Shown here piece after piece: positions 1-6,301 of a stretch of 8,290 nucleotides of DNA. The notes beneath the pieces were generated by a model. The model was given only the letters and a program-made list of their open reading frames with translations. It had not been told where the DNA came from and made no database searches. Both the position numbers and the translations under genes were made by a program. Source of the DNA: CAZKDV01 sp964551645 (GTDB lineage Bacteria; Bacteroidota; Bacteroidia; Bacteroidales; DTU049); contig CAZKDV010000100.1 of the NCBI GenBank assembly GCA_964551645.1, forward strand, positions 1 through 8,290. The letters run 5' to 3'. How positions within the stretch are numbered: position 1 is the stretch's first letter; each line of letters starts with the position of its first letter.

Positions 1-82
1 TTGTTTATTTTCATAATGTTTGTTTTTAGTGTAACGCTATGTTAGGACGAGACAGGAAATTGAGTTTGAAAAGCAAAAAACA

Positions 83-114
83 TTTGGTAGTTACAAAATA
101 CTTATGTAACTTTG
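83..114 (+). promoter_or_regulatory. Bacteroidota-type promoter upstream of the NYN gene
   Basis: A TTTG box at 83-86 is separated by exactly 20 nt from TAACTTTG at 107-114. This matches the known Bacteroidota sigma-ABfr consensus (TTTG, about 19-21 nt, TAnnTTTG) at every fixed position. Transcription should start near 119-122, about 90 nt before the NYN start codon and just ahead of the hairpin at 129-188. It is the best promoter in the window. The start site itself is inferred. Confidence 0.8.
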
Positions 115-119
115 CATGA

Positions 120-197
120 AATAATAGTGCTCTTGGCTACGCATTCTCAATTTTAATAACATATAGCGAGGATGCTGATCCCTAGAGCCTTTTTTTT
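120..197 (+). ncRNA. Candidate structured leader or small RNA, family not recognised
   Basis: The RNA made from the promoter at 83-114 would begin near 120 and fold almost at once. The outer stem pairs 129-133 with 184-188, then after a T-T mismatch 135-136 with 181-182. A 4 x 5 nt internal loop (137-140 and 176-180) follows. The inner stem pairs GCATTCTC (141-148) with GAGGATGC (168-175), 8 bp including one G-U, closed by a 19-nt A/T-rich loop. A run of eight T (190-197) ends it. That would make an RNA of about 78 nt. It could be a free-standing small RNA or a leader controlling the NYN gene. I compared it by eye with fluoride, preQ1, SAM and TPP riboswitches and with hammerhead ribozymes and found no convincing match. 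Confidence 0.4.
129..197 (+). terminator. Intrinsic-terminator-like hairpin with T8 tract
   Basis: The closing stem (GCTCT at 129-133 with AGAGC at 184-188, extended by an inner 8-bp stem) is followed by one C and eight consecutive T at 190-197. That is the layout of a rho-independent terminator. The NYN start codon is only 12 nt past the T run, so transcripts from the promoter at 83-114 must read through it to express that gene. I see no second promoter between the hairpin and 210. Confidence 0.55.
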
Positions 198-209
198 ATA
201 TTGTATTTT

Positions 210-896
210 ATGAAAAAGAAAACAGCAATTTTGGTTGATGGTGGTTTTTTCATCAAAAGGTATAGAAGCATTGTTAAACCCCAAAGTTTAGACCCTGTTA
301 AAACCGCTAATGATTTGTGGACGATGTGTATAAAGCATCTAGACCAAGCAAGAGGTGAAAAATATGATTTGTATAGAATATTTTATTACGACTGTCTTCC
401 ATACGATAAAAAACAGCACAATCCTATAACAAGAAAAGCTATTGATTTTGCAAAAACAGAACAATACAAATTTCAAACTTCTTTTTTTGAAGAGTTAAGA
501 AAAAAAAGGAAAGTCGCTTTAAGACTTGGAATATTAGAGGATAAAAACAGATGGATTATTAAGCCGAGTATAACTAAAGAACTTTTAAAAGGAATGATTA
601 ATATTGATGACTTGACAGAAAATGATGTTCAATTTGACTTTGTGCAAAAAATGGTTGATATGAAAATTGGGTTAGATATTGCTTCAATTACATTGAAAAA
701 GCAAGTTGAACAAATAATATTAGTAGCTGGAGATAGTGATTTTGTGCCTGCTGCCAAATTGGCTAGAAGAGAAGGTGTTGATTTTATATTAGATCCAATG
801 TGGAATCCTATTAAACCTCACTTGTTTGAACACATTGATGGCTTGTACTCTACATTTAAAATTAAAAAGTATAATAATACACCATCAAAAAAGTAA
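210..896 (+). CDS. NYN-domain (LabA/DUF88-like, PIN-fold) putative ribonuclease
   Basis: This 228-residue protein belongs to the NYN group of PIN-like nucleases, which bind a metal through clustered aspartates and are thought to cut RNA; no substrate is known for this subfamily. The acidic residues are all visible: D10 in ILVDGGFF on strand 1, D61 in FYYDCLPY, D150 and D156 in VDMKIGLD, and D175/D177 in the hallmark AGDSDFVPAAKLARREG (172-189). The C-terminal part (HIDGLYS, 209-213) also fits the Bacteroidota subfamily. No signal peptide or membrane segment is present, so it should be cytosolic. I start at the ATG at 210; a TTG three codons upstream (201) is in frame but less likely. The gene appears to be monocistronic, with a promoter and terminator-like hairpin before it and a weak terminator after it. 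Family assignment is firm; the role is inferred only as RNA processing or decay. Confidence 0.88.
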   Translation: MKKKTAILVDGGFFIKRYRSIVKPQSLDPVKTANDLWTMCIKHLDQARGEKYDLYRIFYYDCLPYDKKQHNPITRKAIDFAKTEQYKFQTSFFEELRKKRKVALRLGILEDKNRWIIKPSITKELLKGMINIDDLTENDVQFDFVQKMVDMKIGLDIASITLKKQVEQIILVAGDSDFVPAAKLARREGVDFILDPMWNPIKPHLFEHIDGLYSTFKIKKYNNTPSKK

Positions 897-910
897 ATAT
901 ATATTTTGAT

Positions 911-931
911 AACTACTAAGTTAGTGGTTTT
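911..931 (+). terminator. Possible weak intrinsic terminator after the NYN gene
   Basis: AACTACT (911-917) pairs with AGTGGTT (923-929) around a 5-nt loop, giving 7 bp with one T-G wobble. Four T overlap the stem end (928-931), followed by AAT. It lies 14 nt after the NYN stop codon. The stem is A/T-rich and the T run is short, so termination would be inefficient. Confidence 0.4.
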
Positions 932-1037
932 AATAGAAAATGTTTTTAGCCTAGGTTAAAAAGGTTGCTTTGTATATATAATAGCGTTGATTGTATTTCA
1001 CAACTTGAATCTAGGTAAAATAGAATAATCGTGTTTT

Positions 1038-1069
1038 TCTGCTTGTTATTGAATAATATTGTATTTTTG
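1038..1069 (+). promoter_or_regulatory. Probable promoter of the nuclease/DUF5655 gene
   Basis: TATTTTTG at 1062-1069 is an exact TAnnTTTG element, and TCTG at 1038-1041 (three of four matches to TTTG) sits 20 nt upstream of it. The predicted start near 1075 leaves a leader of about 50 nt before the ATG at 1124. The -7 box lies inside the loop of the inverted repeat at 1044-1108. Confidence 0.5.
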
Positions 1070-1108
1070 TTTTTGTGGAATAAGTTAAGTACTTCATATT
1101 CAATAACA
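1044..1108. repeat. Perfect 12-bp inverted repeat flanking a promoter
   Basis: TGTTATTGAATA (1044-1055) is the exact reverse complement of TATTCAATAACA (1097-1108), with 41 nt between the arms. The left arm lies in the -33/-7 spacer and the right arm lies in the transcribed leader, 15 nt before the start codon. This is the geometry of a two-site operator. It could also be chance, because the arms are A/T-rich. Confidence 0.5.
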
Positions 1109-1123
1109 CAAAAAATATAAACA

Positions 1124-2065
1124 ATGGCAATATTTGAAATTGATAAAGGAAAAGCAAAACGAATTAAATTAAGTGATTTTAAGTTTGAAAAAGATCTACA
1201 AAGACTTATCGAAACAAACTTAGATATTGTTTTTAACTGTCGTTTTATTGCTACAGAATTTTCAACAGGTAATATTCATTCAGGCAGGATTGACACATTA
1301 GCTATTTCTGAAGATAATAACCCTGTAATAATTGAATATAAAAAAGTCGCTTCGTCTGACTTGATAAATCAAAGTCTTTATTACTTACATTGGATTAAAG
1401 ATCATAAAGGAGACTTTCAGATTGCAGCAAACAAGGCATTAGGTAGAAATGTTGATATTGATTGGTCAGAAATACGAGTTATTTGCTTAGCTCCCGAATA
1501 TAAAAAGTATGATTTACATGCTGTTCAAGTAATGGGGGCAAATATTGAACTTTGGCAGTATAAAATTTATGAAAATGGAATTTTAAATATTGAGGAAGTT
1601 TTTAAGAGAACAAATTCATCTGTAAACCATAATGCTGAGAATCTTGATGGTAAGAACCCTATTATGGTTGAAGCAGGGAAGAAGGCAGCATTGACAAGAA
1701 AAGCAGCCACATATACCATTGATGAGCATTTTAAAAATCTTGATGAGAGTGTTCTTGAATTATTTAATGCTATTCGTGATTTTATTGTAAGTTTAGATAG
1801 CTCAATAGAGGAAGTCCCTAAAAAACATTACATCGCATATAAAACTAGCCAAAATTTTGTTTGTTTACAGATTTACAGGAAAAAGCTGACTTTATACTTG
1901 AAGTTAAATCCCGATGAAGTAAATCCCATGCCACGCCAAGGGCGAGATGTTAGAGAAATTGGACACTTTGGAACGGGTGATTTTCAGTTAACGATTCAAA
2001 ACTGGCAAGACTACGAAGAAACAAAGTATTTGATTAAGGAAGCGTATAAAAATATAGGTGGATAA
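1124..2065 (+). CDS. PD-(D/E)XK nuclease-like domain fused to a DUF5655 domain
   Basis: This 313-residue cytosolic protein has two parts. Residues about 18-160 look like a PD-(D/E)XK nuclease fold: E30 in the first helix, D57 in GRIDTLAI, E71 and K73 in VIIEYKK, and Q83 with YYLHW behind it as the usual core helix. Such folds make up restriction, repair and NucS-like endonucleases. A short linker (about 162-195) leads to a C-terminal domain of about 118 residues (196-313). It carries features I associate with DUF5655: HFKNLD, KKHYIAYKTSQNFVCL, KLNPDE, and a REIGHFGTGDFQ stretch ending in a helix. DUF5655 has no established function. The start is the ATG at 1124, with its own promoter upstream; it converges with the minus-strand operon, whose last stop codon lies 44 nt away. 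The active-site residues look intact, so activity is plausible, but the target is unknown. Some relatives are annotated as hypothetical or, misleadingly, as transporters. Confidence 0.78.
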   Translation: MAIFEIDKGKAKRIKLSDFKFEKDLQRLIETNLDIVFNCRFIATEFSTGNIHSGRIDTLAISEDNNPVIIEYKKVASSDLINQSLYYLHWIKDHKGDFQIAANKALGRNVDIDWSEIRVICLAPEYKKYDLHAVQVMGANIELWQYKIYENGILNIEEVFKRTNSSVNHNAENLDGKNPIMVEAGKKAALTRKAATYTIDEHFKNLDESVLELFNAIRDFIVSLDSSIEEVPKKHYIAYKTSQNFVCLQIYRKKLTLYLKLNPDEVNPMPRQGRDVREIGHFGTGDFQLTIQNWQDYEETKYLIKEAYKNIGG

Positions 2066-2109
2066 AATAAATAAAAACTTTCATTAAACCTTATTTTCTC
2101 ACATCATCA

Positions 2110-3210
2110 TCACTGAAAATTTAAAGCACTAGTTAATGGATTGTTTCTTAATTCTTGTCTTGTTAAGCTATTAATTTCATAGTTCAATTTCAACACTCTT
2201 TTTGAAGCAAAAATTCCGATTCCATTACTAATGTTTGTGAAAATTGGCTTGTCTTGTATGATGGAAGCAGAGGGACTGTTTACATCTATATAGGTATTTA
2301 AGTCGTCAGTTCCTACGGTTAATATAAGCTGAATGTCTATGTGGTTATCAATACCACCAACGATAACGCTTTTGCCTAAATAACGCTTTACATTTTCTTT
2401 TACTGGAATGCTATTGTTAAGAATTGAAAAGAAAGTAGTAGGAAAATATGAAATAAAAATATCTTCGTTGCCCGTTAATCTATTTGACTTTAACCTTCCT
2501 AACTTCCACTCAATTTGCTTATGTATATGTTCGCTAGGATTGTCAGTATATTCTTCGCGGTAATAAATAATAAATTTTGCTTCATAAACTTTACCTCTAT
2601 TAACAGATTTCATTTCTATATTGTATTTATTTTCTGAAATAAAAGATAGAAATTGAGTAAAAGAAGATGGTTTATTTATAGTGATAGAAGGAATAAGATT
2701 AGTTTCGGCTTCGGAATATAGTTCTTTTTGGTAATTATTAATTCTCAACATGAATTTATGTTCGGGATTAAACCATATTGTATCTTTTGATAGAGTGTTA
2801 TATCCTACAATTTGATAAATATTTTCAGAATCAAAATAATAAACGGCTTGTTTTCCTTCTCCAAAGGTATCACTATGTCTATCAACATGTATTGTGTCTA
2901 AATAATATGTTTTAACAAGCATGTTGTTTTTATCTATTTCTTCAACAATGACATCAATTTTGTGTGAAAAGTTAATACTATCCGATATTTTTGCGGCATC
3001 ATAAACATTACCTTCGGTTAGAAAAGCACGATTAATTCTAATAAATTGTCTTTGTTGAGAAGGATTAAGAATACCATAAACAACATGAATATCTTCATAT
3101 TCTCCATTTATATCAATATCATTATTGCATGATAATAGCGATATCAATGCAATTGCAATTGTTGCGAGAAATAAATGTTTTTTTACTGATTTTAAAATTG
3201 GTTTTAACAT
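2110..3210 (-). CDS. DUF4249-like outer-membrane-associated lipoprotein
   Basis: This 366-residue protein starts with a basic n-region (KSVKKH), a hydrophobic stretch, and a lipobox LLSC at 25-28, so it should be cut before C28 and lipidated. The sequence after the cysteine (NNDID) fits a surface or periplasmic lipoprotein of Bacteroidota. An early VVYGILNPSQQRQFIRINRAFL region (43-64) and a late NISNGIGIFAS region (326-336) resemble DUF4249 proteins, whose members are often found beside TonB-dependent receptors. No receptor gene is in this window. The lipid cysteine is the only cysteine in the whole protein, so it cannot be a disulfide substrate of the thioredoxin-fold protein encoded just upstream. 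It is the last gene of the minus-strand operon, 12 nt after the previous stop codon. There is no other Met before residue 97, which supports this start. Lipoprotein status is firm; the family is probable; the function is unknown. Confidence 0.72.
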   Translation of the reverse strand: MLKPILKSVKKHLFLATIAIALISLLSCNNDIDINGEYEDIHVVYGILNPSQQRQFIRINRAFLTEGNVYDAAKISDSINFSHKIDVIVEEIDKNNMLVKTYYLDTIHVDRHSDTFGEGKQAVYYFDSENIYQIVGYNTLSKDTIWFNPEHKFMLRINNYQKELYSEAETNLIPSITINKPSSFTQFLSFISENKYNIEMKSVNRGKVYEAKFIIYYREEYTDNPSEHIHKQIEWKLGRLKSNRLTGNEDIFISYFPTTFFSILNNSIPVKENVKRYLGKSVIVGGIDNHIDIQLILTVGTDDLNTYIDVNSPSASIIQDKPIFTNISNGIGIFASKRVLKLNYEINSLTRQELRNNPLTSALNFQ

Positions 3211-3222
3211 TATTAATGTTTT

Positions 3223-4665
3223 TTATTGTTCATCTTCTTTTTTTCTAACAATTTGCATTTTTATGAAATCAAACGAACTTTCTGCTCCAATTTTCTTTGC
3301 AATAATCGTTTTTTTCTCATCAAGCAAATAAATCATGGGAGTTGAAAGTACATCATAAAGCTCTTGATAGTGTCCCAAAGCACTTCGCGTAGCATTTACA
3401 TTAATCCAGTTTTGAATGTTTTTTTCATAAATAGATTTTTTCCATTTAGTCAGACTTGTATCTGTGCAAACTGAATAAATGCTTACTCCATATTCAAATT
3501 TGTGTTGTTCGTACAATTCATTTAGTTTTTGAATTTCCTTTTTGCAGTGTCCACAATTAGGATCCCAAAATAGTAAAATAGTGTATGGCGACTGAATTGC
3601 GTGAAGTGGAATATAGTCTTTTAATGTTGTGTCCATCAATGCCATGTTTGGAGCTGTTTTTCCAATTAGAATAGGTTTAAGTTTATCACTTCTTTCAATA
3701 ATTTTTTGTCTTTGTGCTTCGGATAACCAAAATGTCATATTTGTTTTGTAATACTTGTCAATCATATCTACAAACACAGCATCATGCCCCATAATTTGCG
3801 ATGTTTCATAGTGAAAAGTTAAAAACCACACAATATATTTGAATAATTCAGACGATTTATCAACTTGTGCAATGAGTTTATCCATCTCTTTGATAATAGT
3901 ATCAGGATGTTGAGAAATTGTATTTGAAAAAAATCGTTCCAAGCGGTTGTGAAAAACTGGAGTTCTAACAATTGCATCATCAGTAAAATCAATATTATTC
4001 CAATAATTGTTTTTTAATAAATAGAATAATTGCAAGGAATCGATTGTTCCATCGCTTTTTAGAGGCGGTTCAGCAAATTCAGGGTCTTTGCTAGCCATAA
4101 AAATTTTACTTACAAATGAATCAGGGTGTTTTTTTATGAACGATTCTTTTTCGATAATCATCTTTTCATTCAGTTCTTTTATTTTAATTTTGATTATCTC
4201 AAGCGAGTCATTATTATTTTCTTTGTATTTTTTTTCTAATTCTTTCATATCATTCATTTGTTTGCCAAGTTCTTCCATAGCTTTATTGTAGTTAGCAAAC
4301 CATGTATTTTCTTCAGAATTAGTAAATTTCAACGATGAAATCAGTTTTGCAGTATCAGTACTAATTGTAAATTGTTGTTCATTATACACAATTACATCAA
4401 AATATTTTTTGTCGGGTAGCAAAACGAAATAAACGCCTTTATCTAATTGTTTTCCTTCTTTTTCAAAAACTGCAATCCCTTTATCATTAAATATAGCAGT
4501 GTCTTTAGCATATCTATATTTTCCATAATAATATCCTAAATAACACAAAGAGTCTGCATTAATATTAGTTTTTACAGTAATTTTATATCCATTTTTAGAC
4601 TGTGCAATAGATTGAGAAGAATAGAAAACTAAAAATAAACTTAAAAACACTATAATTCTATTCAT
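3223..4665 (-). CDS. Exported TlpA-like thioredoxin-fold protein (DUF4369/DUF5106-type)
   Basis: This 480-residue protein is a probable periplasmic or envelope thiol-disulfide oxidoreductase. A signal peptide covers about 1-21, with likely cleavage after SIA, before QSK. Residues about 26-125 have the beta-rich look of the DUF4369 domain that precedes many Bacteroidota TlpA proteins. About 127-180 is charged and likely coiled coil. The middle (about 180-330) resembles DUF5106. The C-terminal domain (about 333-475) is thioredoxin-like, with the active site CGHC at 371-374 in LLFWDPNCGHCKKE and the cis-proline motif STP at 441-443. Two further cysteines are present (C41 and C400). The CGHC motif also occurs in protein disulfide isomerases, so either reduction or isomerisation is possible. 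Its ATG overlaps the last 8 nt of the DUF5063 gene, which suggests coupled translation. Domain names come from memory of the family; the thioredoxin fold is certain. Confidence 0.85.
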   Translation of the reverse strand: MNRIIVFLSLFLVFYSSQSIAQSKNGYKITVKTNINADSLCYLGYYYGKYRYAKDTAIFNDKGIAVFEKEGKQLDKGVYFVLLPDKKYFDVIVYNEQQFTISTDTAKLISSLKFTNSEENTWFANYNKAMEELGKQMNDMKELEKKYKENNNDSLEIIKIKIKELNEKMIIEKESFIKKHPDSFVSKIFMASKDPEFAEPPLKSDGTIDSLQLFYLLKNNYWNNIDFTDDAIVRTPVFHNRLERFFSNTISQHPDTIIKEMDKLIAQVDKSSELFKYIVWFLTFHYETSQIMGHDAVFVDMIDKYYKTNMTFWLSEAQRQKIIERSDKLKPILIGKTAPNMALMDTTLKDYIPLHAIQSPYTILLFWDPNCGHCKKEIQKLNELYEQHKFEYGVSIYSVCTDTSLTKWKKSIYEKNIQNWINVNATRSALGHYQELYDVLSTPMIYLLDEKKTIIAKKIGAESSFDFIKMQIVRKKEDEQ

Positions 4666-5206
4666 ATTCAGATAATTTATTTTGTTCTTTAATATATATT
4701 AGATAATGAATATGTCTAAGCATTGATGATATTATCAATCCCCATCTTGCATAAAATAATTCAGTAATCATAACAATAGCAGTCATTTTAGCATGATATG
4801 AGTAAGTTGTATAAAGCAAAATAAAGTCTTTTGCATCTTGATATATATCAGCAATATTTTCAGATAAAGATTGTTCTTCTGCTTCTTTTAGCTCGCTATC
4901 CCAAATAAAATAACTGTCATCTTCTTTAAATAATTCTTTTAGTTCAATGTAAATATCTTCCCACACTTGCTCTGTTACATGTCGTTCTGCTTGGTAGTCA
5001 AATTCTTGTTCTGGTATTTGCAATAGAGTTCCTTTAAGATAAAGCAAGGGGAGAAGAGAGTTTAGATAGATTAATATTTCTTCTTTTTTTTGAGACTTGT
5101 TTTGTTCAATATATGTGCAAAATTCAAAAGCAATAGTAAGGATTTCAGCAATTTGCTTGCTGTCCATCATTGAAGTGTCTATTCTTTCGTTGTCTTCCAA
5201 GTTCAT
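4658..5206 (-). CDS. DUF5063 family protein, function unknown
   Basis: This 182-residue, acidic, mainly helical protein has no signal peptide or clear membrane segment and should be cytosolic. The region from about 118 to 170 (IADIYQDAKDFILLY, then FYARWG and LRHIHYLIY) matches the pattern I know from DUF5063 proteins of Bacteroidota, which have no assigned biochemical role. The N-terminal half has two amphipathic helices (about 16-34 and 42-65). The start is the ATG at 5206, 10 nt after the stop of the TPR gene; later methionines at residues 13 and 14 are possible alternatives. Its end overlaps the start of the thioredoxin-fold gene by 8 nt, so the two are probably translationally coupled. 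It is the only protein without a recognisable activity or export signal in this operon, and its context does not reveal a job. Confidence 0.75.
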   Translation of the reverse strand: MNLEDNERIDTSMMDSKQIAEILTIAFEFCTYIEQNKSQKKEEILIYLNSLLPLLYLKGTLLQIPEQEFDYQAERHVTEQVWEDIYIELKELFKEDDSYFIWDSELKEAEEQSLSENIADIYQDAKDFILLYTTYSYHAKMTAIVMITELFYARWGLIISSMLRHIHYLIYIKEQNKLSEYE

Positions 5207-5216
5207 ATTTTTGTTA

Positions 5217-5738
5217 TTATTCAGTTTCTGTTTGTTTTTGAGTAAACAAATCTATCACTTCTTCATAAGGTTTTCCAAGATACTCTAAAGATATTTTAAT
5301 GTCATTAGTTAGTGGATGTTCAGGGTATTGTTCAATAAAGCGTTCATACCAAATTCGTGCTGAATCAATGTTGTTGAGATTGCTTTCAAAAATTAATCCT
5401 TTGTATAATATAGCTTCGGGATAAATATGACTATTTTTGTAATTTGAAATGATTTTGTCCAAAAAAGTTAAAGATTGTTTAGGGTTATTAATTCCTAATG
5501 AGGCTAATGCCGCTTTGTAAAGCAATTCAGAGTTTATAGTGTCGTTTGGAAATGAATTAGTGTAATTGACATAAGAATCAATTAGTTTTTGCCCCATATA
5601 CATATCAAATAGTTCGGGATTAGCACTAATTTGTTCTTCAACTTTTTTTATTTCGGTCATAAGTTTACTGCGTTTATCAGTACATGAACTCAAAACGAGT
5701 ATTATTGTTGTAAAGTACAATATAAATCGAATTTTCAT
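5217..5738 (-). CDS. Small TPR-repeat lipoprotein
   Basis: This 173-residue protein begins with a lipoprotein signal peptide with lipobox LSSC at 16-19, so mature protein is anchored by C19. The rest is helical with two tetratricopeptide-like repeats, about 70-102 and 107-140. The second has the typical A..WYERFIEQYPEHP ending, as in BamD/YbgF-type TPR proteins. It is too short to be BamD itself and has fewer repeats. TPRs bind other proteins, so an adaptor role in the envelope is likely, but the partner is unknown. C19 is its only cysteine. The start codon lies 1 nt after the def stop codon, which implies one transcript and probably translational coupling. From memory, small TPR proteins next to def and ruvX recur in Bacteroidales, which would suggest a conserved neighbourhood; this has not been checked here. 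Confidence 0.8.
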   Translation of the reverse strand: MKIRFILYFTTIILVLSSCTDKRSKLMTEIKKVEEQISANPELFDMYMGQKLIDSYVNYTNSFPNDTINSELLYKAALASLGINNPKQSLTFLDKIISNYKNSHIYPEAILYKGLIFESNLNNIDSARIWYERFIEQYPEHPLTNDIKISLEYLGKPYEEVIDLFTQKQTETE

Positions 5739-5739
5739 C

Positions 5740-6294
5740 TTATTTTTTATTAAAAATCATTTTGTATGAAGCATCAACATTTCCTTTAGATATTTTTGCG
5801 AGTTTACCTTTAATCAATGTTTTAACAAGAGGTGAAAGTCTATCAACAAATAGTTTTCCGTCAAGGTGGTCATATTCATGTTGTATAATTCGTCCTATAA
5901 TTCCGGAATATTTTTCTCTATGCCATTCAAAGTTTTCATCTTGATACTCAATTTCAACAATTTCTTTTCTTTTCACATCTTCATTAATTCCGGGAACGCT
6001 CAAACATCCTTCGTTAAACAACCATGCATTGCCAGTTTCTTCAATTATTTTAGGATTAATAAATACTTTCTTAAAGTTTTTAGCAAGAATATCATCAGTT
6101 TCGTGAGGACTTGCATCAATAATAAATAGTCTAATTGATTGTCCAATTTGTGGAGCTGCAAGACCAACTCCTTTTGATTCGTACATAGATTCAAACATTT
6201 GTTTGATAAGTTTTTCTAAGTTAGGATCATCAGCTTGAATTTCTTGAGCTGTTTTTCTTAAAAATGGACTACCGTAAGCAACAATAGGTAACAT
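5740..6294 (-). CDS. def: Peptide deformylase
   Basis: This 184-residue enzyme removes the formyl group from the N-terminal methionine of new proteins, the first step before methionine removal. All three family motifs are intact: GVGLAAPQIG at 42-51, EGCLSVP at 95-101 with the metal ligand C97, and QHEYDHLDG at 138-146 with metal ligands H139 and H143 and catalytic E140. Q49 is the usual oxyanion-stabilising glutamine. Length and start (MLPIVAYGSP) are normal for a type I bacterial deformylase. It lies 7 nt downstream of ruvX and 1 nt upstream of the TPR lipoprotein gene, so it is inside the operon. Nothing in the sequence suggests loss of function. Confidence 0.98.
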   Translation of the reverse strand: MLPIVAYGSPFLRKTAQEIQADDPNLEKLIKQMFESMYESKGVGLAAPQIGQSIRLFIIDASPHETDDILAKNFKKVFINPKIIEETGNAWLFNEGCLSVPGINEDVKRKEIVEIEYQDENFEWHREKYSGIIGRIIQHEYDHLDGKLFVDRLSPLVKTLIKGKLAKISKGNVDASYKMIFNKK

Positions 6295-6301
6295 TAGTAT
6301 A

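Noticed and set aside
1..14. ATG on the minus strand at 12-14 running off the left edge (MKIN...)
   Set aside because: Only four codons are visible and no TAnnTTTG box precedes it; it could be a divergent gene, but it cannot be supported.
32..57. TAACGCTATGTTA with following GTTAGGA, reminiscent of an integron attC core
   Set aside because: The GTTAGGA end breaks the GTTRRRY rule at the last base, the paired arms are only 4 bp, and no matching site follows the next gene.
166..189. GCTGATCCCTAG resembling the 3' half of a fluoride riboswitch
   Set aside because: The matching 5' half (GG-GATGG and downstream AAC segments) is missing, and the NYN gene is not a fluoride exporter.
201..209. TTG start adding three residues (MYF) to the NYN protein
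   Set aside because: The ATG at 210 begins with the normal MKKK lead into the first strand, and the TTG would lie only 3 nt after the T8 tract.
949..1021. Near-repeat CTAGGTTAAAA / CTAGGTAAAA in the 897-1123 spacer
   Set aside because: Only two imperfect, short A/T-rich copies; not distinguishable from chance.
210..2065. The two nuclease-like genes as a toxin-antitoxin or two-gene defence system
   Set aside because: They are 227 nt apart with separate promoters, neither is small, and neither looks like an antitoxin; there is no direct evidence of cooperation.
2066..2109. Shared terminator between the convergent nuclease/DUF5655 gene and the operon
   Set aside because: The 44 nt between the stop codons contain no stable inverted repeat.
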